Below, one piece after another: positions 33,012-45,292 of a stretch of DNA of 64,000 nt. The notes beneath the pieces were generated by a model. It was not told the origin of the DNA. It did no database searches and saw only the letters and a list, made by a program, of their open reading frames with translations. Source of the DNA: Clavelina lepadiformis (taxonomy: Eukaryota > Chordata > Ascidiacea > Aplousobranchia > Clavelinidae); NCBI RefSeq assembly GCF_947623445.1, contig NC_135248.1, positions 5,704,977 to 5,768,976 on the forward strand, in the 5' to 3' direction. Position 1 is the first letter of the stretch. The number at the start of each line of letters is the position of its first letter. A program made the translations under genes and the position numbers.

Positions 33012-35762
33012 TTTTTGTATCTTATAGTCTTAAGCTTTCACTTTACTAACCCAGAAGTATTGATATTAATTTATAACACCACATATCCGTACACAACAGA
33101 GTCATACGTGCCAAACTTTACAAATTCTAAGGTGTGCAAGGTTGCACAAAAATTTCACCTCTATGTTAGATATATATATTTTAGTTTGCTATCACTGCTT
33201 GCGTTGGTAATGATGACGGACTTCAAAACGCGGTCAGCTATTTCTATTGTAATGTACATTGTTAGAGATTAATTTAACTAAATTTGGGAAGTTAGACCAA
33301 GCATAAATAAAGCGAGGGCCATTAAATTGTTAGTTTAATAAACAACAGCTAATTTCTGAAACTTTGCTGCAGACCTTTGCTGCACAACTTTTACTTCACG
33401 TTTTTAAACCAACTGGTCAAACATACCTGACAATTTTTAAAATTTTTGTGGCCACATGCCCACCTGCTTGTAAGATCACTTACATTATGCTTAGAATATT
33501 ATGCTAAAACAAGTTAGTTCTCAACAGGCAAATTAGCAAACTGAACCCTGGACAGCAGACAAGTGTGCCTTGTTTCAGAAAGTTCTGAATTCATCTTATG
33601 GATGAGAAGCATGATACAGTTTTATGGAGCAAAAATCCAAATAGAAGGGCTATAATAACTGTGAGGGCCAGACAATCAATTGATTAAATATGTGTTCATA
33701 TATACACACAACGTAGAAGTCCTAAGATGAATCTCATTAATCTTATTGTAGCCAAAAAGGTTTTAATTTTTCATATCTCAGTACATAACTAATATAATGT
33801 TTAACATCTTTTGTCTTCGCGTAAACTTGTAACAAATGTTAATAATTTACCAATCATGATGTTAAAAACAATGCCACTAGTGATATGAACAATTGCAGAA
33901 CATAAACTATAAGTAAAACTCTGTGTCAAAGATTACAGATAGTAAGTGCCATACATAGCCTCTCACAGTTTACAGAAAACAAGAATAATAAAGATTTTTT
34001 TAAGATATATTCTATAAATTTAAGTTTTCATGTGTCACGTAAAATAAGTGTGCAGGAACCATCCTGTTGCTCAAGCTGCATGATGCACAGGTCTGTTACA
34101 GACAATACTGTGTGTGATAAATTTAGGCAAAACTCACCATGCATTATCACTATTACCACTGATTAGTCAACAAAACTATTTAGCCAAAAAACAAAACTAT
34201 TTATAATATGCAACAAATGTTTGTTACCAAATTTTTGCACAGTGCAGGCAATGGCCAGAGGCCAAAATATACAGAGGTTATAACCAAAGAGGAGTGCACT
34301 TTGGTACAGTAAACATATTGTGGCCAAAACAGTAAAGAAATTGTATCAGTGGTTTCATGTCATTTGATACATTCATCAACTAATAAATAGTTTTCCAGCA
34401 CCATCCATGTCACGTTGAATGGAAAGTCTTTCATATGAACGATGAAGTTAGAATGCCACTGAAAATAATTTAAAATTTTTGAATAATTCTAATAGCAAAT
34501 GTTAAATTTTGTTTGAATACTTGTAATTTCTCAGCATATTTGTTAAACTTATCCACAGTTCCAACGTAAAACCAGAGGTAAATGTCTTCAACAGGGGTTC
34601 CATGAAACATTTAGAAGGGCCAGATTGGAAAGTATGGCACTTTTCAACGAGAAATCATGCGTGCAAAGACGCATATTTTGGCGTGATGGCATGCACTGAA
34701 TCCTCAATTCTTTTATTTATTTATCATAAATTGGTAATCAAACAACCAGCTTTTCTTTGCTTGTTGATTGTAATTCGGCGTGAAGATAAGAAAGTTCAAC
34801 TTAAATGTTGAAGAATCCTGTAAATACAGGTACCACACATTCCATTATGGTAAAAGGGTTCAGTGAGAAAGAAGGGTTCCAACTGGTAATTTGGGGGAAA
34901 TCATTTCGTCCAATTTGTAAAGATATTAAAAAAATATAAACAAAGTAATAACTGTATATTGTTACATCAATGATCACTAGTCTAAGACACTTTTAGTTTA
35001 ACCCCACTTTACTGCAAAAACTTTTACCAAATTTCAGCTACCAATTAATTATAGACTAACAAAAATGTTTAAATCATTCAAGAATGTTGTGTTGTGAAAT
35101 CATGAAAGCCCTACTGGAAAATAAGCTTTCAGGGCAACGGATAAATGCGTCACTAACTGCAATGCCAAAATTTGTGGCACGTCAGCGTAATACTTATAAT
35201 ATAGAATATATGGCAAAACGGATATTCTGCACCAGAATATTGGCGTAGATATCAACTTTTTCCACCAGAAAAATTTGGTGTATCATACAGACTCTCCAGT
35301 GGGGCGTGAAAGCAATCAACAAAACCAAAGTAATAAATATTTACAAGTAGTAGCCTAGATTTGCTTTGCAAATAAACACAATTCTGACTGAAAGGATAAA
35401 TCAAGTACAGACATGCAACAACCAGTCCAGAAACCTGTTAAGTTTTACAATTAGGCCTAGGTTACTGAGCCTAACTTTCAAACTTTAGTTGATTGCAACA
35501 GTTATAACGTTCAGCATGGCAAAACATCTCTCTTTCGAATTGTAAAATCATTTTAGCAATACCTGTAGCAATCATTCAAGAAATAGAATATTTACAAGCA
35601 TAACTCTAACAAAACCTAACTAAACAAGCATTGCAATGCCATGTCTGCTATTGAAATGTAACAAGATGCTTTGCCACGTTTTTCCCATAAACTGGTTGAT
35701 TGTCCATATGTGAGCGTATTTTCGTTCTATTATATTGTAAAGGTTACTATAGGTCAACACAC

Positions 35763-35812
35763 TCTCTTACGCTCCCCACAGTCAATGGCGAAAAATAAAC
35801 GATACGATACAA
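35763..35812. repeat. Dispersed repeat fragment, copy 2
   Basis: CTCCCCACAGTCAATGGCG followed by AAAAATAAACGATACGA, matching 15176-15236 in the same orientation. A weaker relative, CTCCCCACACTTGGCGA, is at about 36360-36376. Confidence 0.5.
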
Positions 35813-36003
35813 TTCCAACTGTAACAAAAAATACAACTTTTAGAACTGCATGGTCAAATCTATAGGCTTGCTTTTAGGTTCCAAGATGTAAACCCTGCGT
35901 TGGTAACTATGAACGCTCGATAATATAGGCCTACCCTTAATTGTTATAGCGTACTGGTATGTCGGTATATCAAACAAACACTAGCCTTAAGCCAAGATAA
36001 TTT

Positions 36004-36112
36004 GGGTGTAGTATAAAAGTGGACAGCCAGATGACATCACAATTTGAGTAGCTGGGGTCTAGGCTAGTATACCAAGGCATCCTGTGGTTGTGCACTTGTA
36101 TACTATAGATCC
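36004..36112. mobile_element. Short palindromic element, copy 2
   Basis: Reverse-complement relative of 16185-16302: GTGCACAACCACAGGATGCC is shared exactly when this copy is read on the - strand, and the flanking AGATAATTT at its left matches the AAATTATCT at the right of copy 1. The internal CRE-like palindrome is changed here to TGACATCA. Confidence 0.6.
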
Positions 36113-36272
36113 AACATTTTGTTCGAGTTTTAAGTGTATGAGTCATAATCGTAACTCATAAAATTTTTCTCCGTCATAACCTAGCTATACTGTTCTACAA
36201 AGTACCGTACAATCGGCACCACATCGTATCGTCAAACAGCACCAGATCTAACATATTTTACGACCCGGATCT

Positions 36273-36347
36273 CACTAAAAGCCTGAAAGGATAAAAGGGC
36301 TTAAATGAAACATTGTTACCAATTTCAGCCCTTTTAGGCTTTTAGTG
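36273..36347. repeat. 75-base inverted repeat (hairpin)
   Basis: CACTAAAAGCCT pairs perfectly with AGGCTTTTAGTG, and AAAAGGGCT pairs perfectly with AGCCCTTTT, leaving an 8-base one-sided bulge and a loop of about 25 bases. It could be a tiny MITE or a hairpin RNA. The bulge makes a microRNA precursor less likely. Confidence 0.5.
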
Positions 36348-36667
36348 TGTCCTTAAGACTCCCCACACTTGGCGACTAGCAAAGTATAAAAGGTATGCCT
36401 GTACTAGATTTTGGCTTCAGCCTAGGCTAAGTCAGAGCAAGTTTCTTGCAGAAACTGTAAACATTTGAAAGAGAGAAGATTAATCATAGAATTGTTGGAA
36501 ACACTGATAACCGTTTTTGATCATATTGTAATTTGATAAAATTCCAATCCTGGCAGGATTCTAGCAAGATCATAAAACCTAAACTACCAAACCCACAATG
36601 CGGTGAGTCCAAACCGCAGAGCGAAGCGAAGCAAAGCGTCAAGTTTCGCTAGTAAGATTGGTTATGA

Positions 36668-37415
36668 CTAGGGCCATTTTTATTTTGACCTAAAAAAAAA
36701 ATTTTTGACTTTATTTTTATCAAATTTTGACTTTATTTTGACCTAACAAAATTGCTTATTTGTAGAGGCCACAGTTCTTCTCCAGTTACCCAAACATAAT
36801 ATTTTGTCGATTTCAGACCCAAACGTAATATTTTGTCGAAAAGAAAAAGGTGTTTTATGGATTATAAAAAGTGCGTCGTGTTTTTTGGCGATAGATTTAG
36901 GTATAGCTTGTGTTATTTTGTCCTTGTGAAAAGGGCACTTTGCCTCGATTTTCTCCGCATGGTAAATTCTAATAAACAGCAAATTAAACAGGGAAGAAGT
37001 AATGTAACCCCCTTCACGCGGCATAAGGATTACTTCAATACGTAACAATGAATAAACAATGGACAATTTGCGATAAAAGTTACTGCTGATCCAAGTGGGC
37101 ATTCTGACTTATTTCCTGCTTTTATGGGTTAATATGGTTTAATTGTGTCGCAGTTCCTGATTTGCAATGCTTCCACGAGGATTTTTACAAAAATAACTCT
37201 CAAGAAACACAAAAACTTTGTCAAAACCCATAATTTGACAAATTTTGACTTTATTGAAAATTTTGACTTTATTGTTAATTTTGACTTTATTTTGACCTAT
37301 TAACTTCTTAGAAACACCCCCCTAGGTGCTGAAAACAACTTTATTCTTTGATCCGTGGTCAGACGAGGTCCAGACGAGGAAATTTTTGACTTTATTGACT
37401 TTTGCGGGCCCTAGT
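36668..37415. mobile_element. CTAGGGCC-ended DNA transposon, copy 2
   Basis: The ends are CTAGGGCCATTTTTATTTTG and TTTTGCGGGCCCTAG, with an exact 6-base duplication TTATGA on both sides (36662-36667, 37416-37421). Subterminal DNA repeats TTTTGACTTTATT many times. Orientation is opposite to the 19.0 kb copy. An internal - strand frame of 119 codons (36743-37102) has no family I recognise. Confidence 0.75.
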
Positions 37416-38055
37416 TATGACCATGTCTGCTTTAAAAATCCTGCACACGGAAAGTGATCCGCACGAAAAACGTCATTTGCGACGATTTGCGGCAGCTTGC
37501 GCTGCGATAACATGCAATTTGTTAAGATATATAGTATTATAATGGGATAACAATAACCCTAAAATTGTTCGTATAAGCTAATCACGTTTTTTCTGATATA
37601 GTCTACTCTGTTGCAGCATTTTATTTTGACCGAAATGCGCAGAATCGTAACCAAGTCATCAAACTCGAGTCGCAAGTCAACTCGAGCCTTTTAAGTCATC
37701 TTCTTGAAAGAGACTCAAGTAAAGTCTTCGCAAAAAGTGACTCGAGTCGGACGAATCTGCTAACAGCTAACTGTTGTGAGACCTTTTGGTGTAATCACTC
37801 ATCAGGGAAGAGAGTTCTTTGTCTAAAAACAACAGGACTTTTTAGGCCACAACATACAGTACAGCAACTTGAAATGCAGTTTGATGTCTTTTACATATGC
37901 ACAAAATCTTTTACTAAATGTATCACCCGAATAAAAACATTTTTGTGAGTGCTCGATCGTAAAAGCATTGTTAATTCTAGAATGTTTTACTATATCAGCT
38001 TAGTTGTAAAATTTACTAAGAGCCTACTGTAGGCTACAGTAGTAGTACTGTAGGC

Positions 38056-38392
38056 TACTGTAGTTTCCGTTTTGACCAACATAAAAAACAAAAAAGAGAA
38101 AGGGCACTTGCTGTTGAAGAAGAGATTAGAGTAGCATTATCAAATGTGCGCCCAGACATTGAAAGAATTTGCGCTAAAACTCGAGCGCAAATTTAGCACT
38201 GACATTGTTTGAAATGAACTTCAATAAATTCTTCATGATATGATACGGAGCTGTAGTTAGTTTTGTTTTTGCGAAAACTCTTTTCAAAATTATTTTTATT
38301 TAATGCAGAAACTTTTTGGTTTGACTGTGCGTGCTGCAAAATCTTTTGTTTGTTTGCAGGGTGCCGTAAGCCAAAAAAGGTTGAGAACCACT
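38056..38392 (+). mobile_element. 3' remnant of an autonomous hAT transposon with transposase C-terminus
   Basis: Around 38095-38195 the + strand encodes RALAVEEEIRVALSNVRPDI followed by ERICAKTRAQ and a stop. This closely resembles the C-terminal tail of Charlie/ZBED-type hAT transposases. About 190 bases later is GGTTGAGAACCACT, the usual right terminal repeat of that group. The 5' part, including the catalytic region, is missing, so it is inactive. Confidence 0.65.
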
Positions 38393-38440
38393 ACTGTAGT
38401 GTATAGTAAAGCTAAATTTTTTACAAAACGCAATGCTGTA

Positions 38441-38755
38441 CTGTAGCCTACTTTTAAATCAATAAAGACCGCAACATTATTAAGCGTAGATAATTAATCG
38501 GCAAATTGTTTTCGTCAACTAACTAATGTATCTAGAACAATCGTGAATCATTTTCGCTACACTGTTAATAATCCGGTTTATCGGATTTTATTGATTGATT
38601 TAGCACATTTGTTCCGAAACTTTTGTGTCGGAGTCGGACAGCGGGGTTTCCGGATTAAAGGGGTAAAATGCATAGGAAGAAATCCGTTCCCGGCAGTTTT
38701 GTGTCGGATAGCGGGGATTCCGGTTCATCGGGGTACGGATTAACGAGGTCTCACT
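38441..38755. mobile_element. pogo/Tc1-like MITE, copy 2 (truncated, inverted)
   Basis: Matches 2567 to about 2880 of copy 1 on the opposite strand, including AATCCGGTTTATCGGATTTT and the terminal ACGAGGTCTCACT followed by TA. The other half of the element is absent. Confidence 0.75.
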
Positions 38756-39858
38756 TATTGTAGGCCTATTACTTCAGCGTAGAGACCACAGTAAAATTAC
38801 TTTCGCGAAACCGTAAAAGTGTCTTTGTTAGGAAATAAGCATGATAACATCTGGTCAAGTGTATGACCTGCAGTCGTTTTATTACATTTAACATTCTTTT
38901 TCGGACAAACCATAAGCCGTGCGGTGTGAAATGCGATGTTTTTGTTAGAGAAAAAAAATAAACCTTGTGACCAATTACTTATATAGATTTAAGCTTATAT
39001 ATATGCGAGTAAAACTAAATACAAAAACTTTCGTTCGATTTTCAAAGCTCTATTGTCAAAGTTGTCTTCTAGTTCACGAATCCATTTGATAAGGACAGTT
39101 CTTTCATCATTTAAGAACACAAATCAGTTCGACACAAGAGTAATGGAGCACATGCGTTTGCACAAAGGATACAATGAATCTGTCATTAAAGACTACATTA
39201 TAAACTGCAATGGATGCGCCAGCAAAAAAAATTTCAGGATATTAAAATCCTGCAAAATCGACTGCAAAAGCAAAATCCATGAAGCAGAAGGCCTATACTT
39301 GTTAGGCAACTAAACCCATACTTAACTAAACACATTATTTTAAGTAGAGCGCTAGCATCATCTTTCCCGTGAAAAAATATTCTTATAACTTACAATTAAG
39401 CTTAATCAATTTTTTTGCGTTAATCGATTGTTAGCCTGTGGCTAGTATTGCAATTATGACTGTCTATCGACTGTAATCGCTTCAATGTTTCCATTTAGCA
39501 CAGTCCAGCACGATTTCCTTTAAAATTTCTAACCACTGTTGCTTTGTCTTCACAATTTTTATATTGGTGTCCAGTGCTTCGTTGTTGTGAATTCGATTTC
39601 ATTGTAAATTTGCTTTGAAAAAGGTCAAATGCCAAATTCAAAATTATTGTCAGCGTTTCGCGTTGAAATAAATGTTTTATTGTGAGCCTTAATTAGTGGC
39701 TGTAAATCGCTACTATATCATACAGTACAGGGATTTATTCTGTTGATTTATTAGTGTCATTTCTTTATAGCTAAAGTACGGTAGTCTATGTTATTCAATG
39801 TTGATCGTGATCTTTCGCGGATTTTGATAATAATTAGAAATTTGCTGTTACATAAGCC

Positions 39859-40166
39859 CAGTGTTCTCAACCTTTCATGGTTTGTAGCTCCCTTACAGTG
39901 ACCCACAAAATACATGGCCTTTGCTTATCAATAAAACTGTAGATTGTTGATTGCAAAGCACTTTTTACTTCACTACTGCATGTGCAGTAGCCTTCGCGCC
40001 GCTAATTTTGCATAGCAAGCACAAGCACAAAAACGTTAGTAATTTGAATTCCGTTTTGCTTCGTCTTTCCCTATATACAGTACTACTATACTATAGTTCA
40101 CCAGTGCTCGGCATCTGCTCATGGCCCCCTCTCGGGGGGGCTTTGGGCTCCGGTTGGGAAACTCCG
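39859..40166. mobile_element. hAT (Charlie-like) MITE
   Basis: The left end is CAGTGTTCTCAACCTTTCAT and the right end is GGTTGGGAAACTCCG, a decayed inverted repeat of the Charlie type. The flanks CATAAGCC and CCTAAGTC agree at six of eight bases, an old 8-bp duplication. The interior contains CCCCCTCTCGGGGGGGC. Confidence 0.6.
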
Positions 40167-43100
40167 CCTAAGTCGTTTCGGGATTAATACTTTTCAGAGT
40201 TAGATTAGTAGATGTTTCTTTCATATTGCTCGGAAATATATTTTCGTCTTGCAAGACAATATAATGTGGAACACGGATAGGTACAATTGTGACATCATAA
40301 TCCCAACCGAATGCAGATCATCTCGAACCCAGGTCCTATTGTACACATATAGAATTTAAACCAGGGAGCTTTTTAAAAACCTCTTGCTTTGTTGTGTTAT
40401 ATGAAAGTTATACTTTTACGGTCTCACCTGGGTAAAACCTTCACGATCCAACATTTGAAATTAAATAAACAAAACATTTTGATAATTTACATTACTATGA
40501 ATACAGTAAACTTTATTATAGCCTAGCTATAAAGTCTGTACAGTATACTGAAATACTTTATTTTTTAATCAAAAATAGAAGTTAAATGAGAAAGATAACT
40601 TTGCTGAGAGTGATGTTTTGATAAATTACTTTATTGAGTGGTTGCAATACACTTCGGAATTTTTTGGAAATTAAACGTCAATAGGCTACACTGCTGCAGC
40701 AAAGGTCTACATCACTCTACTGCTTATACGTACTATATTTCCTTGAAGTTTAAAAATAGCCTATACATCTTTTAGTATATAGGCCTATTTGTGATTGCTG
40801 CTTGGCGCCGTATGAATAGCAATCGATAATTATGCTTGCTGATAATTTTTTTTATCCCGCTTTAAATTATTATTGGACGTAACAATTAGCAACACAGCTT
40901 GTGGAAACATTTTCAATTCAAATTCTTTTATAACTAATGTGTAAAACCTATACGCAAAATATACGAAAATGAAGTCGACACAAATACCTAATAATTACAA
41001 CTTACACTACAGTACTAATTGCCCATTAAATTTTAACAGCACGCGTTAAGAAGATGAAATATCCATATATTATAGATGGGTGAAAGAAAACGGATGGCAT
41101 AACAACCTTGTGTTCAAGCAAATTTTTTATTCGTTTGCTCGAAGTATACTCATAATGCTCATAATAGCTTCTTTTTATAACTTAGTGTATAGACTCTGGT
41201 GTTACTTGTGTATAGATTAAACCATCAGGAAATACGCCTTTGGTAAATTTTTTTCTATAGCTTCGTGTATAAAATAAGCTGGTGTCGCTTAGATTCACTG
41301 CCGTAATGAATAATAATTCTATTAATAATTATAATTTCCATTTATTATGAAAGGGCATTGTTTAAAACAGATTTCAATTAAACCGAGTTAGCAAGCATTC
41401 ATGTGTTAATAGCTGATAGGTTAGATAATAATGATTTTCGAAAGAAGGAAGTAATTGAAAATTTGTTTCAGAATAGGCCTACACTTTTCTTCACACATTG
41501 TTACATAACAGTAGAGCAATCTCACCAAGAGTAGCTATCATCTCATCAAAGTTTTACAGCAAATTTTTAAAAAAGTTTCACTAAAACGACGGCACCATAA
41601 AACTTACAACAAAAGCCACATATACGACATTAGTGCGTCTACATTTAAAAGGATGTGTTGCAAGTTGCACCTTTGCATAAAACAAAATCGCTACAATTAT
41701 ATCCGAATGAACGGAAAAAAGCCAACAAAAGAAATTTAAGAAAACGCGATGCAACGTCTGACAAAATGTCTCAAATTAAGCGATATGTCGGTGATCGGAA
41801 GCGAGAAATGACTTTAAAATGACCGGAGTGAGTGTGCAGAGTGCAGAAATTCTTTACTCTGGAAACGAAAATCCGAACAAAGGTTAAAGCAAAACAAAAG
41901 TTCATTGTATACGCGGAGCTTATAGAGAACGTACAGCTTCGAGCAATAACCTATATAGCCTAAACCTATAGCCTACTTCCTTGTAATATGTTCTTCAAAA
42001 CCTCATTTGTAAATGAGACTGTTTAAAATGCCTACATTTTTATTTTTTCTATATTTAAACAAATCATTGTCTTTGTAATACGATGGACATGTGCAGAATC
42101 GTAACCCGAGCAACTCTAAATTACTGGGAAAAATGAATGTCAAAGAGCATTCGAAAAAAATTATAACTATATGTAATGCAAGATGGGGAAGTTTCCGCAT
42201 GACGTAATACTTCCTAAAAATGGCATCCTAACTGTTTGTATGTGATAGGTTATCACGTTTAATGGTCATAAATCATCATTATTCTAACAAAGCTTTTCTG
42301 CAATGAGGCCAACTACCGTAAGATCTTGTTGAATATTGGCGGAAACGAAGCCAATAATATGTTGTTAACTTTCATTAACCACTGACTCCAATTATTATTT
42401 AAAGTAATAACGTTTTGCCTTAATATCGCAAGCGAAAAAACATAGGACGTTACACAAGACAAATGACGAATGTTCGTAAAGTGCAAATCCTGAGTTGCAT
42501 CTTAAGAATGAAACCTTAATTTACTGTCTTTGTCGGTGACGGTTGATATAAATGTGCGCACGTCAGCTTTCCCCTTAATTGTTTCGAAAACCCCTAGCGA
42601 TCTTCGTAAGGCGATCTCTCAATTCTTTAAGTAACTTGTCAACAGACAGACAAGTTGAACGAAAATCTATGGCATGTCAACAGCAGTACGTCATACGTAA
42701 GACCATGTAAGAAGGTTCTTGGTAACCTACCACGCAGTACGCTGAACTTGCAAGCAGAAAACACGAATTGGTTGCGCCACAGCAAAGAAATATAGAGTTC
42801 AGTACAAATCAGACGTGCGTAAATGTACGAAATTTTGTTTTCAAACTTGAGAAGTTTATCCTCTATAGCGAGATAACACCAAAATATCTAAAACTGACCT
42901 AAGGTTACTGAAAGCGAAACCAACATTCATTTTCATGTAAAAATCCACTCAAATCTAAAAAGTAACTTTTGTTTCGGCACAAATTTCACCACGAATCTTT
43001 GTCCGCGACTTATCTATGACCTGGGGCGTTCTTGAAATCAGCTGCGTGATAGCTTGAATTATTACGCAATCACACGAAATCAAAGGAGGTTATTTTTCGG

Positions 43101-43450
43101 TTAATGAGCAAGCCACTTTTTGTCACACTATTATTACCGCTACTTCTAAAAATATTTTAATAACTGTGTCACGTCTCCGTCATTAATTGCTATAACGCGA
43201 AAATATTGCAGCATATTTCGTTTTATCATGTCTCGTGCCGGTAAGTAAGTCATATAGTAATGTTACGTCACGTAAGCAACTATGAAAATCCGGTTTCTAT
43301 CGAAGCACGTACTAGTTTGCGTCGAACGTACTCGACAACCGACTTCGTCCCGAGAACGACTTAATTCGGAAATGAATTGCTATTGTTGCCGTCCACTGAT
43401 CGAAACTTTCAAGTTTCGCTGCCTCATTGTTTTTTATAAAACATGAACCC

Positions 43451-43457
43451 TATAAAA
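43451..43457 (+). promoter_or_regulatory. Candidate TATA box of the IL-17R-like gene
   Basis: TATAAAA about 490 bases upstream of the ATG. It is the best TATA match in the upstream kilobase. A 5'UTR of about 450 bases would follow, spliced or not. This is inference from sequence only. Confidence 0.35.
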
Positions 43458-43938
43458 GCAAAGCTTTACAAGAAATTCAACCAATTGCTTGCTTTCTTTG
43501 TGAAGTGAGTTAGTCAGTCCGTTTTAAGATGTATTTATTTTAACCGTTCACCTGCTTTGCTTAATTGCAAAGGAAATTTGGTCACAGTTAAGCAGTGAAT
43601 CAATATTTCAAAACAAATTTTTTCGCATTTTTAAAAATAAGGGAGAAAACGAAGAAGTTTATCTCGACCTTACCAAAAGGAAATAATTATTTGTAGCGCA
43701 TTAGCGTATTAAAGATATTGCAGTTTTTCCGCGAATTCATAAATGCAAAGACGCAGACTTTAAGGGAATTAAGAGAAGTTGAAAGCGTGCTGTTAATTTC
43801 GCTATCAAGATTACGTTCAATGTAATTTTAGTCCATCGCTTGCATGTTTTACGTCGCCTTTTGTTTTTGCATATTGTAATTCTTCTGTTCGATATATTTT
43901 CAGCTTCACTGTTCCAATGAATAGTAATATGAGATAGG

Positions 43939-45081
43939 ATGGTGAATTCTAAACAAGTTTGTTGCTTAATTTTGTTACTCGCAAGTGGGCTGACAAAGGT
44001 CATTGCAAGCAGCATCTGTTGTAATGACGAAGACTGCTTGTATTGGAGTCGAGGTTTAGGGTCAGGTACAGGTTCACTTCTAACAAAATGCAATAAATGT
44101 ACCTTTCAATATTCCAAATGCCCGGTTGGGAAAAATATACTGGGTTCTAAGAGCCCCAGTGCACCATCAAGTTCAGAAAGGCAAAAATCCTGGTACCTGT
44201 TTACTGACCCTGTCCTTGGTAACGTTAAGATAGCTTTAAACATTTCCTGGATAATGTTGCAAAGTAACGTAGCAGTGGAGCAGCTGCATGGCTTTAGGAT
44301 AACCATCCAAAGATTGGGAACTTCGCAACACCAAGGAGCTTTTACAGAATTCTATCATTGTCTCGAAGAAGCCCAACTGATTAAGTCATCGCTTGCTTTC
44401 AATTACGATTGTTACGGTAAGCTACCATACCAAGACGTCAGGCCGGGTCAAACGTTTAGAATTGTTATAGGCAGCCTACCAGCTACAAACAATTATAATA
44501 ACTCACTGCACTTGGTGGTCCGGCTTCCTGACTGCCAAGATTCGATAATGGCTCAGATGCCACAATGTCAAGATAGAAAACTGACTTTAGAAGTGAACAA
44601 AGTACACTGCGAAAATCGTTCTGTGCAAGTTTCATACTCGGTGTCCAACTCTTTCGACGAAGCTGTTGTGTACTTGTGTCAGCAGTATAAACATTCAAGA
44701 AACAGTTGCAGAAAAATTTCGTTGTTAGAAGAGCTTCCGATAAAAGGAATGGTTTCTCTGCATATTCCGGAACAATTTGATTTGGAACGAAATTATTCGA
44801 TAAGCGTTTGGGGTTCCACGAAACGAAATGGTTGGGCCATCACCCGATCAAGAAAGACCGTTACTTTGAATCAGTGTGTTAAAACACTCGAAGTTACCCA
44901 CAGTCAAGATACATACGCAACAACAAGGCAGCCTCAAAGCACCGTGGCCTACGGAGTTGAAACCGGTCAGAATTTTTACATTATTATGGTGGTATCACTT
45001 CCTGTATTGATTGCTGTGATTTTTCTTGCTTGCCATATGCTTTTACGCATGAAACGCGAAGAACACAAGAATAAGCTTTAG
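43939..45081 (+). CDS. Interleukin-17 receptor-like membrane protein without SEFIR domain
   Basis: A single open exon of 380 codons. Signal peptide at 1-24 (CLILLLASGLTKVIASS), then a Cys-rich start. Residues about 95-200 resemble the first fibronectin-like domain of IL-17RA: NISWIMLQSNVAVEQLHG then FRITIQRL, VRPGQTFRIVIGSLP, and LPDCQDSIMAQMPQC, whose D-C-x4-M-x5-C spacing matches the interdomain Cys motif of that family. A second domain at about 210-315 follows. The membrane helix is at about 347-367, leaving a tail of only about 13 residues (RMKREEHKNKL). IL-17 receptors normally signal through a cytoplasmic SEFIR domain; none is present, and none was seen in the next 2 kb. Several N-glycosylation sites (NIS, NNS, NRS, NYS). 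The likely roles are a decoy or co-receptor, which is inference. The family assignment is moderate because identity is low. Confidence 0.65.
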   Translation: MVNSKQVCCLILLLASGLTKVIASSICCNDEDCLYWSRGLGSGTGSLLTKCNKCTFQYSKCPVGKNILGSKSPSAPSSSERQKSWYLFTDPVLGNVKIALNISWIMLQSNVAVEQLHGFRITIQRLGTSQHQGAFTEFYHCLEEAQLIKSSLAFNYDCYGKLPYQDVRPGQTFRIVIGSLPATNNYNNSLHLVVRLPDCQDSIMAQMPQCQDRKLTLEVNKVHCENRSVQVSYSVSNSFDEAVVYLCQQYKHSRNSCRKISLLEELPIKGMVSLHIPEQFDLERNYSISVWGSTKRNGWAITRSRKTVTLNQCVKTLEVTHSQDTYATTRQPQSTVAYGVETGQNFYIIMVVSLPVLIAVIFLACHMLLRMKREEHKNKL

Positions 45082-45286
45082 CTGTTATGCCACTGAAGAA
45101 AACACAAACAACAGCCTCATGCTTTCAGTTAAATATGGGAAGTAAAAACATGACACTGGTTATGCAAAACTAAAGCAATTACAAATATGTAGACTACTAT
45201 ATCATAGCATAGGCTACTATATATCTTTGCTCGTAATATACATAAGAATCGTTAATTTTGCTTGTTTCTTATTGCTTATCTTTACA

Positions 45287-45292
45287 AATAAA
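45287..45292 (+). terminator. Poly(A) signal of the IL-17R-like gene
   Basis: AATAAA about 205 bases after the stop codon. Confidence 0.55.

Larger units (their letters stand above)
33012..43938. other. Transposon-rich gene-free interval
   Basis: No convincing exon on either strand. Recognisable contents are the copies of dispersed elements listed separately (35763, 36004, 36273, 36668, 38056, 38441, 39859). A stretch at 37640-37765 carries several GACTCGAGT motifs like those near 45770-45830, suggesting another decayed family. From 40.2 to 43.9 kb no repeat or gene is recognised; this part may hold regulatory DNA for the IL-17R-like gene. Confidence 0.55.

Noticed and set aside
36743..37102. 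119-codon - strand frame as a transposase
   Set aside because: Inside the CTAGGGCC element but without any recognisable transposase motif; kept only as a note.
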